From: Actinomycetota bacterium | Lineage (GTDB): Bacteria > Actinomycetota > Actinomycetes > Mycobacteriales > Mycobacteriaceae | Assembly (NCBI GenBank): GCA_005787665.1 | Contig: SYAB01000114.1 | Coordinates: 1 to 22,364 of the forward strand | DNA: 22,364 nucleotides | Direction: 5' to 3' | Shown here: positions 1 through 8,743 of the stretch, piece after piece | How the letters are laid out: the number at the start of each line of letters is the position of its first letter | How positions within the stretch are numbered: position 1 is the stretch's first letter | The notes under the pieces: model-generated | Databases searched by the model: none | What the model saw: only the letters and a program-made list of their open reading frames with translations | What the model was told of the DNA's origin: nothing | Program-made: the position numbers and the translations under genes

Positions 1-1
1 C

Positions 2-292
2 CCGGTGCTGGCCGTCATTCCCTACGACGGCGACGACCAGGCCATCGCGCTGGCCAACGACAGCGAGTTCGGGCTGGCCGGCACGGTGTGGTCGCCCGAC
101 GTGGCGCGGGCCACCGAGGTGGCCCGCGAGATCAGGACCGGAACGGTGGGCGTCAACGACTACCAACTCGATATCGGCGCCCCCTTCGGCGGGGTCAAGG
201 CGAGCGGAATCGGTCGCGAACTCGGCCCGGAGGGACTCGACGAGTTCTTCACGTGGAAGTCCATCTACCGGGTCGGCCCGGCCGATCTCTGA
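2..292 (+). CDS. Aldehyde dehydrogenase, C-terminal end (5' truncated by window)
   Basis: Only the last 96 residues are present; the frame is open to the window edge, so the gene starts upstream. The piece carries the C-terminal signature of NAD(P)-dependent aldehyde dehydrogenases: the ALANDSEFGLAGTVWS stretch, the GTVGVND stretch, then PFGGVKASGIGREL followed by a short oligomerisation tail. These enzymes oxidise aldehydes to carboxylic acids. The catalytic Cys and Glu would lie upstream and cannot be checked, and the substrate cannot be inferred from this end. The thiolase-like gene follows after a 46-base gap on the same strand, so co-transcription is likely. The family call is firm; the subfamily is open. 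Confidence 0.93.
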   Translation, partial: PVLAVIPYDGDDQAIALANDSEFGLAGTVWSPDVARATEVAREIRTGTVGVNDYQLDIGAPFGGVKASGIGRELGPEGLDEFFTWKSIYRVGPADL

Positions 293-338
293 GGACTCCG
301 CACGGTAAGTTGACACCCGTCAAAGAGAGGGGTTGCCG

Positions 339-1829
339 ATGAACCTGGATCCGCATACGCCGGTGATCGTCGGTGTCGGTCAGGTCAACCAGCGCGAGGA
401 GTCCCCGGAGTCCGAACCCGTCGATCTGATGGCGGCGGCGGCCCGGGAGGCCGCCGATCCCCGGGTGCTGGCGGCCCTGGACTCCATCCGGGTGGTCAAC
501 CTGCTGTCCTGGCGCTACCGCGATCCGGGGCTGCTCCTCGGCCTGCGGATCGGGGCACCGGAGGCGGCCACCATCTACACCGGCATCGGCGGAAACACCC
601 CCCAGTCCCTGCTCAACCAGACCTGCCTGGACATTCAGCAGGGTCGCGCCGATGCCGTCCTGCTGGCCGGTGGTGAGACCTGGCGGACCAGGATGCGGTT
701 GCGGGCCAGGGGTCTTCGGCCGGACTGGACCCGCCAGGACGACGCGGTACCGGTGCCGCCCGGCGGCGAGGGCAGCGTGCCGATGTCGGGTCCCGGAGAG
801 GACCGGATCGGACTGGATCGGCCGTCATACGTCTACCCGATGTTCGAGACCGCCCTGCGGATCGCCGACGGTGAGTCCAGCGAGGATCACCGCCGCCGGA
901 TCGGCGAGTTGTGGGCGCAGTTCAGCGCGGTCGCCGCCGGCAATCCGCACGCTTGGAGTCGCGAGCCGTTGACCGCCGAGGCCATCTGGCAACCCGGTCC
1001 GGACAACCGGATGATCAGCTGGCCCTACCCGAAGCTGATGAACTCCAACAATATGGTCGATCAGGCAGCGGCCGTTCTGCTGTGCTCGGCGGAGAAGGCG
1101 ACCTATCTGCAGATCCCGCGCGAGACATGGGTGTTCCCGCTGGCCGGCACCGATTCGCACGACACCTATGGAATCTGTGAGCGCGAGGAGTTCCACCGCT
1201 CCCCGGCGATCCGGATCGGCGCACGCCGGGTCCTGGAGATGGCCGGGGTCGGGGTCGACGAGGTCGACTATGTGGACGTGTACTCGTGTTTTCCCTCGGC
1301 CGTACAGGTGGCCGCCCGCGAGATCGGGCTTCCGGTGGGGGATTCGGCCCGCCCCCTCACCGTGACCGGGGGACTCACCTTCGCCGGCGGCCCGTGGAAC
1401 AACTACGTCATGCACTCGATCGCGACGATGACCGAGACGCTGCGGCACAACCCCGGTGCCCGGGGGCTGATCACCGCCAACGGGGGCTATTTGACCAAGC
1501 ACAGCTTCGGTGTCTACAGCGCCACCCCACCGGCTGCCGGCTTCCGGTGGGAGGACGTTCAGCAGACCGTCGACCGGGAACCGACCCGTCGCGCACTGGC
1601 CGAGTGGGACGGCGTCGGGTCCGTCGAATGCTGGACGACGCCCTTCGGCCGGGACGGCAACCCCGAGAAGGCGTTCCTGGCGGTTCGCACCCCCGACGGG
1701 TCGCGAACCTTGGCGCTTCTCACCGACGCCGGCGAGGCCGCCGCCACCGTCACCGAGGAGATCGCGGGCGTGGCGGTGCGGGTCCGGACGGACGGTACGG
1801 CGACGTTGGACGTCGCCGACCGCAGATGA
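339..1829 (+). CDS. Thiolase-like protein (TLP1/Rv1867 type), probably without thiolase chemistry
   Basis: The product has 496 aa. ATG at 339 is preferred over TTG at 333 because an AGAGAGG ribosome site lies 8 bases upstream. It has the SCP-x/acetyl-CoA acetyltransferase fold pattern: VIVGVGQVNQRE near the start, GIGGNTPQSLLNQ at about 82-94, YSCFPSAVQ, GGLTFAGGPWNNY and ITANGGYLTKHSFG. The position of the nucleophilic Cys (normally CxSG) reads GGNT, and the second catalytic Cys position (normally CxGGG) reads ANGG. About 100 extra C-terminal residues follow the thiolase part, as I recall for mycobacterial thiolase-like protein 1 and Rv1867. It may bind CoA esters or lipids without condensing or cleaving them; that is inference. 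It is probably co-transcribed with the aldehyde dehydrogenase and ends at a strong terminator. Confidence 0.85.
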   Translation: MNLDPHTPVIVGVGQVNQREESPESEPVDLMAAAAREAADPRVLAALDSIRVVNLLSWRYRDPGLLLGLRIGAPEAATIYTGIGGNTPQSLLNQTCLDIQQGRADAVLLAGGETWRTRMRLRARGLRPDWTRQDDAVPVPPGGEGSVPMSGPGEDRIGLDRPSYVYPMFETALRIADGESSEDHRRRIGELWAQFSAVAAGNPHAWSREPLTAEAIWQPGPDNRMISWPYPKLMNSNNMVDQAAAVLLCSAEKATYLQIPRETWVFPLAGTDSHDTYGICEREEFHRSPAIRIGARRVLEMAGVGVDEVDYVDVYSCFPSAVQVAAREIGLPVGDSARPLTVTGGLTFAGGPWNNYVMHSIATMTETLRHNPGARGLITANGGYLTKHSFGVYSATPPAAGFRWEDVQQTVDREPTRRALAEWDGVGSVECWTTPFGRDGNPEKAFLAVRTPDGSRTLALLTDAGEAAATVTEEIAGVAVRVRTDGTATLDVADRR

Positions 1830-1865
1830 CGGCAGGCCTGCCGCCCGAGGGCGGCAGGCCTGCCG
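1830..1865. terminator. Bidirectional intrinsic terminator, perfect 16-bp stem with 4-nt loop
   Basis: The arms 1830-1845 and 1850-1865 are exact reverse complements around the loop CGAG. The hairpin starts immediately after the stop of the thiolase-like gene and ends 13 bases before the stop of the convergent antigen 85 gene. Each arm contains the self-palindrome GGCAGGCCTGCC. There is no U-tract on either side, which is common for mycobacterial terminators. Confidence 0.85.
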
Positions 1866-1878
1866 GTTGACGGATCGC

Positions 1879-3000
<1,122 letters not shown>

Positions 3001-3024
3001 TCACACGACGAAACGGTGACGGCC

Positions 3025-4449
3025 CTAGCCGGATTCGCGTTCCGCAGCAGTGGGGGAGTCCCCGCCGGTGGCGGCCTCCCGCGCGCGCTCCCGGCGCTCG
3101 TCGATCGCCCTGCTCAGATCCTGGAGCAAATCGGGCTTACGAAACACCAACTGCTCCACCGTATCTCGGTCGACTTCGAGAACGGTGACCTCGCCGATCG
3201 CATAGGCGCTTCCGGTCACCGGCTCCCGGGTCAACGCGGTCTGTCCGATGAAGTCGCCCTGGTGCAGGGTGGTCACCGGGATGATCTCGCCGTCCTTGCC
3301 GGTGACGATCATGCGTACCCGCCCCTTGACCACGAAGGACATCGCGCCGGGAACCTCACCGCTTCTCTGCATCGACTCGCCGGCCCCGTATCGCGCCATT
3401 CGGACACTGGGCAGCAGCGTCTCCATGTCGGTGCTGCTGACCCGCAGCACCGGCGCGATCGTGCGCAACGCCGCCTCCCGGCGCGCGAGCGTGGAGAAGT
3501 CGTCCTCGAGTCCGTCGAGGCGCAGCCCGGCCCGGCGCGCCGCGTACCAGAGCCAACGCTGAAACGTCGAGCGGGCGGCGAGGTCGTCGGCGGGGGAGCG
3601 GACCGGAATCGTGACGGTGTAGTCGGTGCTGGTACCCGCGTTGGCCACCGGGCAACCGTCGGGGTGCAGCTGCGGCAGATCGGCGGCGACGTCGGTCAGC
3701 AGCGCGAGCACCGTATCCGGCGCGTCGGTACCGGCGAAGGTGGCGTTGACGGTGATGGTGTGCCCGCCGGCGGGGCGGCTCAGGTTCACGAATGCCTGGC
3801 CTGCCAGCACCGAGTTGGGGATGATCTCCAACCCGCTGCCGGTGTCGATATGCGTTGCCCGCCAGTTGACTTCGACGACCCGGCCCCGCGCCGAGGAGGT
3901 TTGGACCCAGTCGCCGAGCTGGAAGGGCTGCTCGAACAACAGCAGCAGACCCGAGATGATCTGGCCGACCGAGTTCTGCAGGGTCAGGCCCAGCACGATG
4001 GAGCTGATGCCCAGCGCGGTGAAGAGACCGCCCACGTTGGCGCCCCAGATGTAGGCGAGGATGATCGCGACACCGATGGCGATGATCCCGAACCGCGCGA
4101 CGTCGATGAAGATGGTCGGCATCCGGCGTCGCCAACTGCCGGCGGGCGCACTCTGGAACACCGTGGCGCTGACTCCGGAGAGCACCATGATCAGCACGAA
4201 GATGCCCAACACCGTGCCCAGCATCCGCACACCGGTGGTCTCGATCGAGACGGCGGTCGTCTCCAGCAGCAGCAGCAGCAGCGCGCCCAAGGGCACGATG
4301 AAGGTCCGCAGCAGCCCGACCGGCTTGGCCAGGAAGCTACCCCGCTTGGTCAGGGTGTGCTGCAGTTCGGTGAGCAGGACCAGGGTGGTCGGCAGCGCGA
4401 CCGCGATGATGATCGACCAGTAGAACCAGGGCTCGGTCAGCACGGTCAC
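3025..4449 (-). CDS. MscS-family channel with C-terminal cyclic-nucleotide-binding-like domain (Rv2434c type)
   Basis: The product has 474 aa from GTG 4449, whose GTGA overlaps the stop of the upstream cyclase gene. Four hydrophobic segments (about 10-30, 50-68, 76-98, 115-135) precede the MscS pore helix and beta domain (about 138-230; TALGISSIVLGLTLQNSVGQIISG, LGDWVQ). The C-terminal domain (about 342-440) has the cyclic-nucleotide-binding fold pattern VVKGRVRMIV, LHQGDFIGQTAL, VTGSAYAIGEVTVLEV. Aligned to E. coli CRP, the phosphate-binding cassette has Q403 for the ribose-binding Glu and G413 for the phosphate-binding Arg, so canonical cAMP binding is doubtful. The layout matches the bacterial cyclic-nucleotide-gated MscS-like channels. 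It is a membrane protein likely gated by its coupled partner; its ligand is unknown. A 147-base gap separates it from the antigen 85 gene. Confidence 0.9.
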   Translation of the reverse strand: MTVLTEPWFYWSIIIAVALPTTLVLLTELQHTLTKRGSFLAKPVGLLRTFIVPLGALLLLLLETTAVSIETTGVRMLGTVLGIFVLIMVLSGVSATVFQSAPAGSWRRRMPTIFIDVARFGIIAIGVAIILAYIWGANVGGLFTALGISSIVLGLTLQNSVGQIISGLLLLFEQPFQLGDWVQTSSARGRVVEVNWRATHIDTGSGLEIIPNSVLAGQAFVNLSRPAGGHTITVNATFAGTDAPDTVLALLTDVAADLPQLHPDGCPVANAGTSTDYTVTIPVRSPADDLAARSTFQRWLWYAARRAGLRLDGLEDDFSTLARREAALRTIAPVLRVSSTDMETLLPSVRMARYGAGESMQRSGEVPGAMSFVVKGRVRMIVTGKDGEIIPVTTLHQGDFIGQTALTREPVTGSAYAIGEVTVLEVDRDTVEQLVFRKPDLLQDLSRAIDERRERAREAATGGDSPTAAERESG

Positions 4450-6632
4450 CCGCGGTCCTCCGAGAGCCGCCAGGTCGGCTCCTGGCGATCGCCGACCGTG
4501 ACCGTGCCCGCGGCGGTGTAGCGCCGGGCGTCGCGGGTCGCCTCGTAGACCGCCTCGCTGACGTAGATACCCGGTTGGGAGGACCCGCGCCGCATCCGCG
4601 ACGCCAGCTGGACTGCGCCGCCCCACAGGTCGTAGACCAGCCCGGACCGTCCGACCAGACCGCTGGTGACGGTTCCGGTATCGATACCGGCCCACAACAG
4701 CAGGTCCCCGCCGGCCTCCTGGTTGAACCGGTCGACGATCCGTTGCAGGTCGATCGCGAAGCCGACGGTGCGGTGGATGTTGTCGAGCCGGGGCACCGTC
4801 AGCCCGCAGCTAGCCAGATACCCGTTGTGGGTGTTGCGAACCCGCTCGACCCCGTGGCTCTCGGCGGCCGCGTCGAACTGTCGGGATAACTTGTTGATGA
4901 TCTCCAGGGACTCCTCGGGACCGAGTTCGCCGGACAGTTCGTCCAGGCCGACCAGGTCGGCGAAGATCACCGTCACATCTTGATGTTCCTCGGCGATGGT
5001 CTGCTCGCCGTCGCGGTAGCGTTCCACCACCGTCTCGGGCATGAGGGACAGCAGCAACCGGTCGTTCTCCTGGCGCTGCTGGGCGAGCAACTGGTCCTTG
5101 ATGGACAGGTTGCGGCTCATCTCGTTGAACGCGACGGTCAGGTCGCCGAACTCGTCACCGGAGTTGACCGGCAACGTCACGTTGTAGTCGCCGGTGCTGA
5201 TCTTCTCGGCGCCGGCCTCGAGGCGCCTGATCGGCCGGACGAACAACTTCGACCACACCATCGCGGCCAGACAGGCCAGGAAGATGATCAGGGCGGTCGA
5301 GCGCACCAGTCGCAGGGTGAAGTTGCGCTCCGGGGCGAACGCCTCGTCGGCGTCGATCGAGGCGACGATGTCCCAGTCCAGACCGCCGAGGTTCAGCGGG
5401 CCGTAGGCCTGCAGGGCCCGGTGGCCCAGGTAGTCGGTGGCGATGAGGGTGCCGGTCTCCCCGCGCCGGGCAGCCTCGGTCGCGGTGGTTCCCGCCGGTT
5501 GGATCAGCACGGTGGTTCCCTGTTCGATGGCCCGGTCGGCCACTTCCGGCGCCGTACCGGCCTTGACGACCGCACGCCGGTAGGCGTCCGGGTCCTCGAG
5601 GAAGAGCCGGGAGTCCGAGCGCATCAGGTCGTCCCCGCCGACCACGAAGGCCTCCCCGGTACGACCCATACCGGACTGCTCCCACCCCTTGTTGTCGGTC
5701 ACCAGCGCGGTGACGATGGAGGCCGGATACTCCACCGCCATCACGCCGGCGGCGCGTCCCGGGGGCCCGATCGGCACCAGCATCCACGCCGTCGGCTGAC
5801 CGGACGGCAGATACTCCGCGAAGTCGGTGATGTCGACGTAGTCGGTGTCATTGGAGGCCATCGCCTTGCGGAACGCATCCGGCAGATTGCCCTCGCCGCG
5901 GTACGGGCCGGTGAGGATGTTCGTGCCGAGTTCGACGCCCTTGTAGGCGCTGTAGACGATGTCGCCCCCGGCGTTGATCAGATAGGCGTCCCGAAATCCC
6001 ATCCGGTCCACGATCTCCCGGAAGTAGCCCTGAAAACGGGCGTTGGCCGCCGACCACTCGCTGCCGTCGCGAAGATCGTCCACCTGCACCGCCTTGGCGC
6101 GGTCCGGGAACGGCACGGTGTAGTTGGCCTGCAGGTAACGCGCCGCATTGGAGGTGGGCAGCAGCGCCCCGACATCCAGCTTTCCGCCGTCGGCGCCGGC
6201 GAACCGGCGTTGGTAGTAGTCGACGATCGACTGGTTCTGGGCCGGGGTGATGCTCGCGTCGGCGAGTTTGCCGAAGCCGGTGTTGAAAGCACCCAGCGCA
6301 CCGGACACCGTCTCGCCGCGGGAGAAGATCACCAGCGCACCGGTGATATCGCGCAAACCCAACTCCAGCACCCTTGCCTGGGCCTGCCGGATACCGGTGA
6401 GCCGTTCGAACACCTCGGCCCGCAACGAGCTGCGGCCGGACTGGAAGCCGATGCCGCCGGCGATCGCGGTGGCCAGCACGCTCATGGAGAGCAGCATCAG
6501 CATCAGTTTGGACTGGATGCTGACCCGCTCGAGGAGGCTGCGCTTGGTCTTACGGCGCCGCAACCGTTCGGCCAAGACAGACGTCGCCTGGGGCGCAGTC
6601 TGGTCTTCGGCGGTCTCGGGCGGTGCCGACAT
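4446..6632 (-). CDS. Membrane receptor with class III nucleotidyl cyclase-like domain (Rv2435c type)
   Basis: The product has 728 aa from ATG 6632, with AAAGGA five bases upstream. Order: cytoplasmic basic N-terminus; TM1 about 43-63; a large periplasmic Cache-type sensor (about 64-440, with GRTGEAFVVGGDDLMRSDSR at 323-342); TM2 about 443-461; HAMP about 463-515; signalling helix; class III cyclase domain about 548-700. Of the six catalytic positions, the first metal Asp (D559 in IFADLVG), the substrate Asp (D668 in YDLWG) and the transition-state Arg (R679) are present. The second metal Asp is N603, the adenine-specifying Lys is R599 and the transition-state Asn is Q675. The domain may be inactive, use another nucleotide, or act as an allosteric module. 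It is translationally coupled (GTGA) to the MscS channel gene. Confidence 0.92.
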   Translation of the reverse strand: MSAPPETAEDQTAPQATSVLAERLRRRKTKRSLLERVSIQSKLMLMLLSMSVLATAIAGGIGFQSGRSSLRAEVFERLTGIRQAQARVLELGLRDITGALVIFSRGETVSGALGAFNTGFGKLADASITPAQNQSIVDYYQRRFAGADGGKLDVGALLPTSNAARYLQANYTVPFPDRAKAVQVDDLRDGSEWSAANARFQGYFREIVDRMGFRDAYLINAGGDIVYSAYKGVELGTNILTGPYRGEGNLPDAFRKAMASNDTDYVDITDFAEYLPSGQPTAWMLVPIGPPGRAAGVMAVEYPASIVTALVTDNKGWEQSGMGRTGEAFVVGGDDLMRSDSRLFLEDPDAYRRAVVKAGTAPEVADRAIEQGTTVLIQPAGTTATEAARRGETGTLIATDYLGHRALQAYGPLNLGGLDWDIVASIDADEAFAPERNFTLRLVRSTALIIFLACLAAMVWSKLFVRPIRRLEAGAEKISTGDYNVTLPVNSGDEFGDLTVAFNEMSRNLSIKDQLLAQQRQENDRLLLSLMPETVVERYRDGEQTIAEEHQDVTVIFADLVGLDELSGELGPEESLEIINKLSRQFDAAAESHGVERVRNTHNGYLASCGLTVPRLDNIHRTVGFAIDLQRIVDRFNQEAGGDLLLWAGIDTGTVTSGLVGRSGLVYDLWGGAVQLASRMRRGSSQPGIYVSEAVYEATRDARRYTAAGTVTVGDRQEPTWRLSEDRG

Positions 6633-6722
6633 CGGGGTCCTTTCGGTCGACCACCGCGAGGGTAACGCGTCCGCGGCCGGCCGTAGGGCAAGCGGGACGG
6701 ACCGCCGCCGGCCCGGTAACGC

Positions 6723-8030
6723 TCACCGCGGAGCGAGGACCAGCCATCCCTGCGGGGGCACCACGGCGTTGCGAACCATCTCCGGCGGCGGGACACCCGA
6801 CCCGGCGAGTATCTCCGCCGGCCGTCCGATGAGGTCGCCGACGGGCACCTCCAGCGGGGCGTCGTCGACGTTGAGGGCGACCACGAGCGACTCGTCGCCG
6901 TGCCGCGTCTGATACACGTAGCCGCGGTTGTCCAGCTGCAGCATGGTGGTCCGCGCCTGGTGCAGCCAGGGATGCCGCCGCCGCAACCCGATCAGGTGGC
7001 GGTGCAGATTGACCATGTCTCGAGTGGTCGGGTCGGGGTCCGGCGGGGAATCGGCGAATTCGGGGCGGACCGCGTCATCCCCGCCCGCCCGATCCTCTTT
7101 GATCCCGCGGTACCCCAGCTCGTCGCCGGCGTAGATGCTGGGGATCCCGCCGACGGTGCAGAGCGCCACCAGTGCGTGCCCGACGTGTTCGGCCCGGGTC
7201 AGCGTGCTCGCGATCCGGCTGACGTCATGGTTGCCGATGAAGGTCAGTGGCGCGAAAGTGTCCAGGAATCCGTTGTGCCGCTGCAGCGCCCAGTCCAGCT
7301 CGTGGAAATTGCCGTCGTTGAGGCTGCTCCAGATCGCCTTCCACAATTCGTACTGGGTGACCGAGTCGACGCCGGTGTTCCCGACGAACGCGCCGTAGTC
7401 GCCGTGGATGACTTCGGCGACGAACCAGGCCTCGGGGTGGCGTCGCCGGACCCGGGGCAGCACCCCGGCCCAGAACGTCTCGGGAACCGCGTAGGCGGCG
7501 TCCAGACGCCACCCGTCGGCTCCGCGGTCGAGCCAGTGCGCCATCACCGCGACGGTGTAGTCGACGACCGCCGGGTTGCGGTGGTTGAGGGTGATCAGGT
7601 CGCCATGTCCCTCGAAGGTGTGAAAGCGCCCCGGACGCCCCCGGAACCAGGCGCTCGCCTCCGGGTCGCGCCGCTCGACCGCATCGCGATAGCGCGGGAA
7701 TTCGATGCCCACGTGGTTGAACACCCCGTCGAGCAGGACCCGCAGTCCGCGCCGGTGGCACTCGTCGACGAGCCGGTCGAAGTCGGCGTCGTCACCCAGG
7801 CGGGGATCGATCCGAAAGTGGTCGGTGGTGTCGTAGCCATGGGTTCGGGAGGCGAACACCGGCCCCAGCGCGATACCGGAGACGCCGAGATCGATGGCGT
7901 GGTCGAGCCAGCCGGTCAACCGGCTCAGGCGGTGCTCTTCCGGTACCGGGGGCCGGCCGGCCGGGAAGGCTCCCACGAATCCGAGCGGGTAGACCTGCCA
8001 CCAGATCGCGTGGCGCACCCAGTCCGGCAC
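6723..8030 (-). CDS. GH13 (alpha-amylase family) glycoside hydrolase
   Basis: The product has 435 aa from GTG 8030, the first start available in frame. It is a cytosolic (beta/alpha)8-barrel enzyme without a signal peptide. The GH13 conserved regions are in order: DGVFNH (101-106), GWRLDAAY (173-180) with nucleophile D177, acid/base E206 in WFVAEV, and FIGNHD (264-269) with D269 as transition-state stabiliser. A short C-terminal beta domain (about 365-435) completes it. It should act on alpha-glucosidic bonds, for example of maltodextrin, glycogen-derived oligomers or trehalose-type sugars; the exact substrate cannot be told. At 435 aa it is short for the family and has no starch-binding module. 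A 90-base gap with no evident gene separates it from the cyclase gene downstream, and it is divergent from the thioesterase gene. Confidence 0.9.
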   Translation of the reverse strand: MPDWVRHAIWWQVYPLGFVGAFPAGRPPVPEEHRLSRLTGWLDHAIDLGVSGIALGPVFASRTHGYDTTDHFRIDPRLGDDADFDRLVDECHRRGLRVLLDGVFNHVGIEFPRYRDAVERRDPEASAWFRGRPGRFHTFEGHGDLITLNHRNPAVVDYTVAVMAHWLDRGADGWRLDAAYAVPETFWAGVLPRVRRRHPEAWFVAEVIHGDYGAFVGNTGVDSVTQYELWKAIWSSLNDGNFHELDWALQRHNGFLDTFAPLTFIGNHDVSRIASTLTRAEHVGHALVALCTVGGIPSIYAGDELGYRGIKEDRAGGDDAVRPEFADSPPDPDPTTRDMVNLHRHLIGLRRRHPWLHQARTTMLQLDNRGYVYQTRHGDESLVVALNVDDAPLEVPVGDLIGRPAEILAGSGVPPPEMVRNAVVPPQGWLVLAPR

Positions 8031-8098
8031 GGTTGCCCACTGTACGCAGCACCGGGCAGGCGATGGACACCGTCGGGCGACCGTGTTCTAGTGCAGGG

Positions 8099-8722
8099 GT
8101 GCTGGAGTTCACCGTCGAGGACTGGTCCACCGAAGAGGTGGCGCGACTGCGCGGCATCTACGAGCCGCTCGCGGAGTCGGTGCGAAACCTGGTCGATGCG
8201 GTCATCCGTACCGAAGCCGACGTCGAGACCGTCACGGGGGTGAAACGCGATATCGACGCCGCGGTGAACCGGCTTCGCGAACGCCAGATCGACGGAGCCT
8301 TCGGGGTCCGCCACACGGCCTCGGGGGAGAGCATCGGTTGGGGCAACGCGGTGATCGGCATCCGCAACGCGATCGCGCCGCCGGTCATCACCCGGCGGGA
8401 CGAATCCGGCCGGGTGTGCGCCGATTTTCACCTCGGCGCGGCCTATGAGGGACCGCCCGGCCACGTCCACGGCGGCGTGTCGGCGATGATCCTCGACCAT
8501 CTGCTCGGCGAGGCGGCCAGTCCGGATCGCAGGCCGCGTTTCACCGGCAGCATCACCGTGCGCTATCTGCGCGCCACCAGACTGGGGCCGCTGCATGCCG
8601 AGGCGATCCGCACCCGCACCGAGGGCGTCAAGACCTACTGCGTCGGCCACATCGCCGATGCCGAGGGAGTCACGGTCGAGGCCGAGGGCGTGTTCATCAC
8701 CCCCCGTTGGCTGCGGGACTGA
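8099..8722 (+). CDS. PaaI-type hotdog-fold thioesterase
   Basis: The product has 207 aa if the GTG at 8099 is used; a longer frame opens at 8033 but would overlap the divergent GH13 start and begins with an unconserved-looking segment. The C-terminal half is a hotdog domain with the PaaI/4HBT signature HVHGGVSAMILDHLLGEAA (122-140), in which HGG and D133 form the expected active-site region. Such enzymes hydrolyse acyl-CoA thioesters. The N-terminal 65 residues look helical and are not part of the core domain. It is followed after 21 bases by an EthD-type gene and then a crotonase, which fits a small acyl-CoA or aromatic-compound pathway. The substrate is unknown. Confidence 0.82.
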   Translation: MLEFTVEDWSTEEVARLRGIYEPLAESVRNLVDAVIRTEADVETVTGVKRDIDAAVNRLRERQIDGAFGVRHTASGESIGWGNAVIGIRNAIAPPVITRRDESGRVCADFHLGAAYEGPPGHVHGGVSAMILDHLLGEAASPDRRPRFTGSITVRYLRATRLGPLHAEAIRTRTEGVKTYCVGHIADAEGVTVEAEGVFITPRWLRD

Positions 8723-8743
8723 GAGGGGGCGTCGAGACATCGC

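Noticed and set aside
4264..4282. A run of CAG/AGC trinucleotides resembling a microsatellite.
   Set aside because: It encodes consecutive Leu residues of a transmembrane segment of the MscS channel; codon preference explains it.
4980..6665. A 561-codon plus-strand frame opposite the cyclase-like gene.
   Set aside because: The opposite strand has clear TM, HAMP and cyclase motifs; this frame is compositionally biased without any motif.
6633..6722. The GC-rich gap between the GH13 and cyclase genes, with two similar GGTAACGC segments.
   Set aside because: Eight-base similarity is too short to support a repeat or operator; nothing else is seen apart from the cyclase ribosome site.
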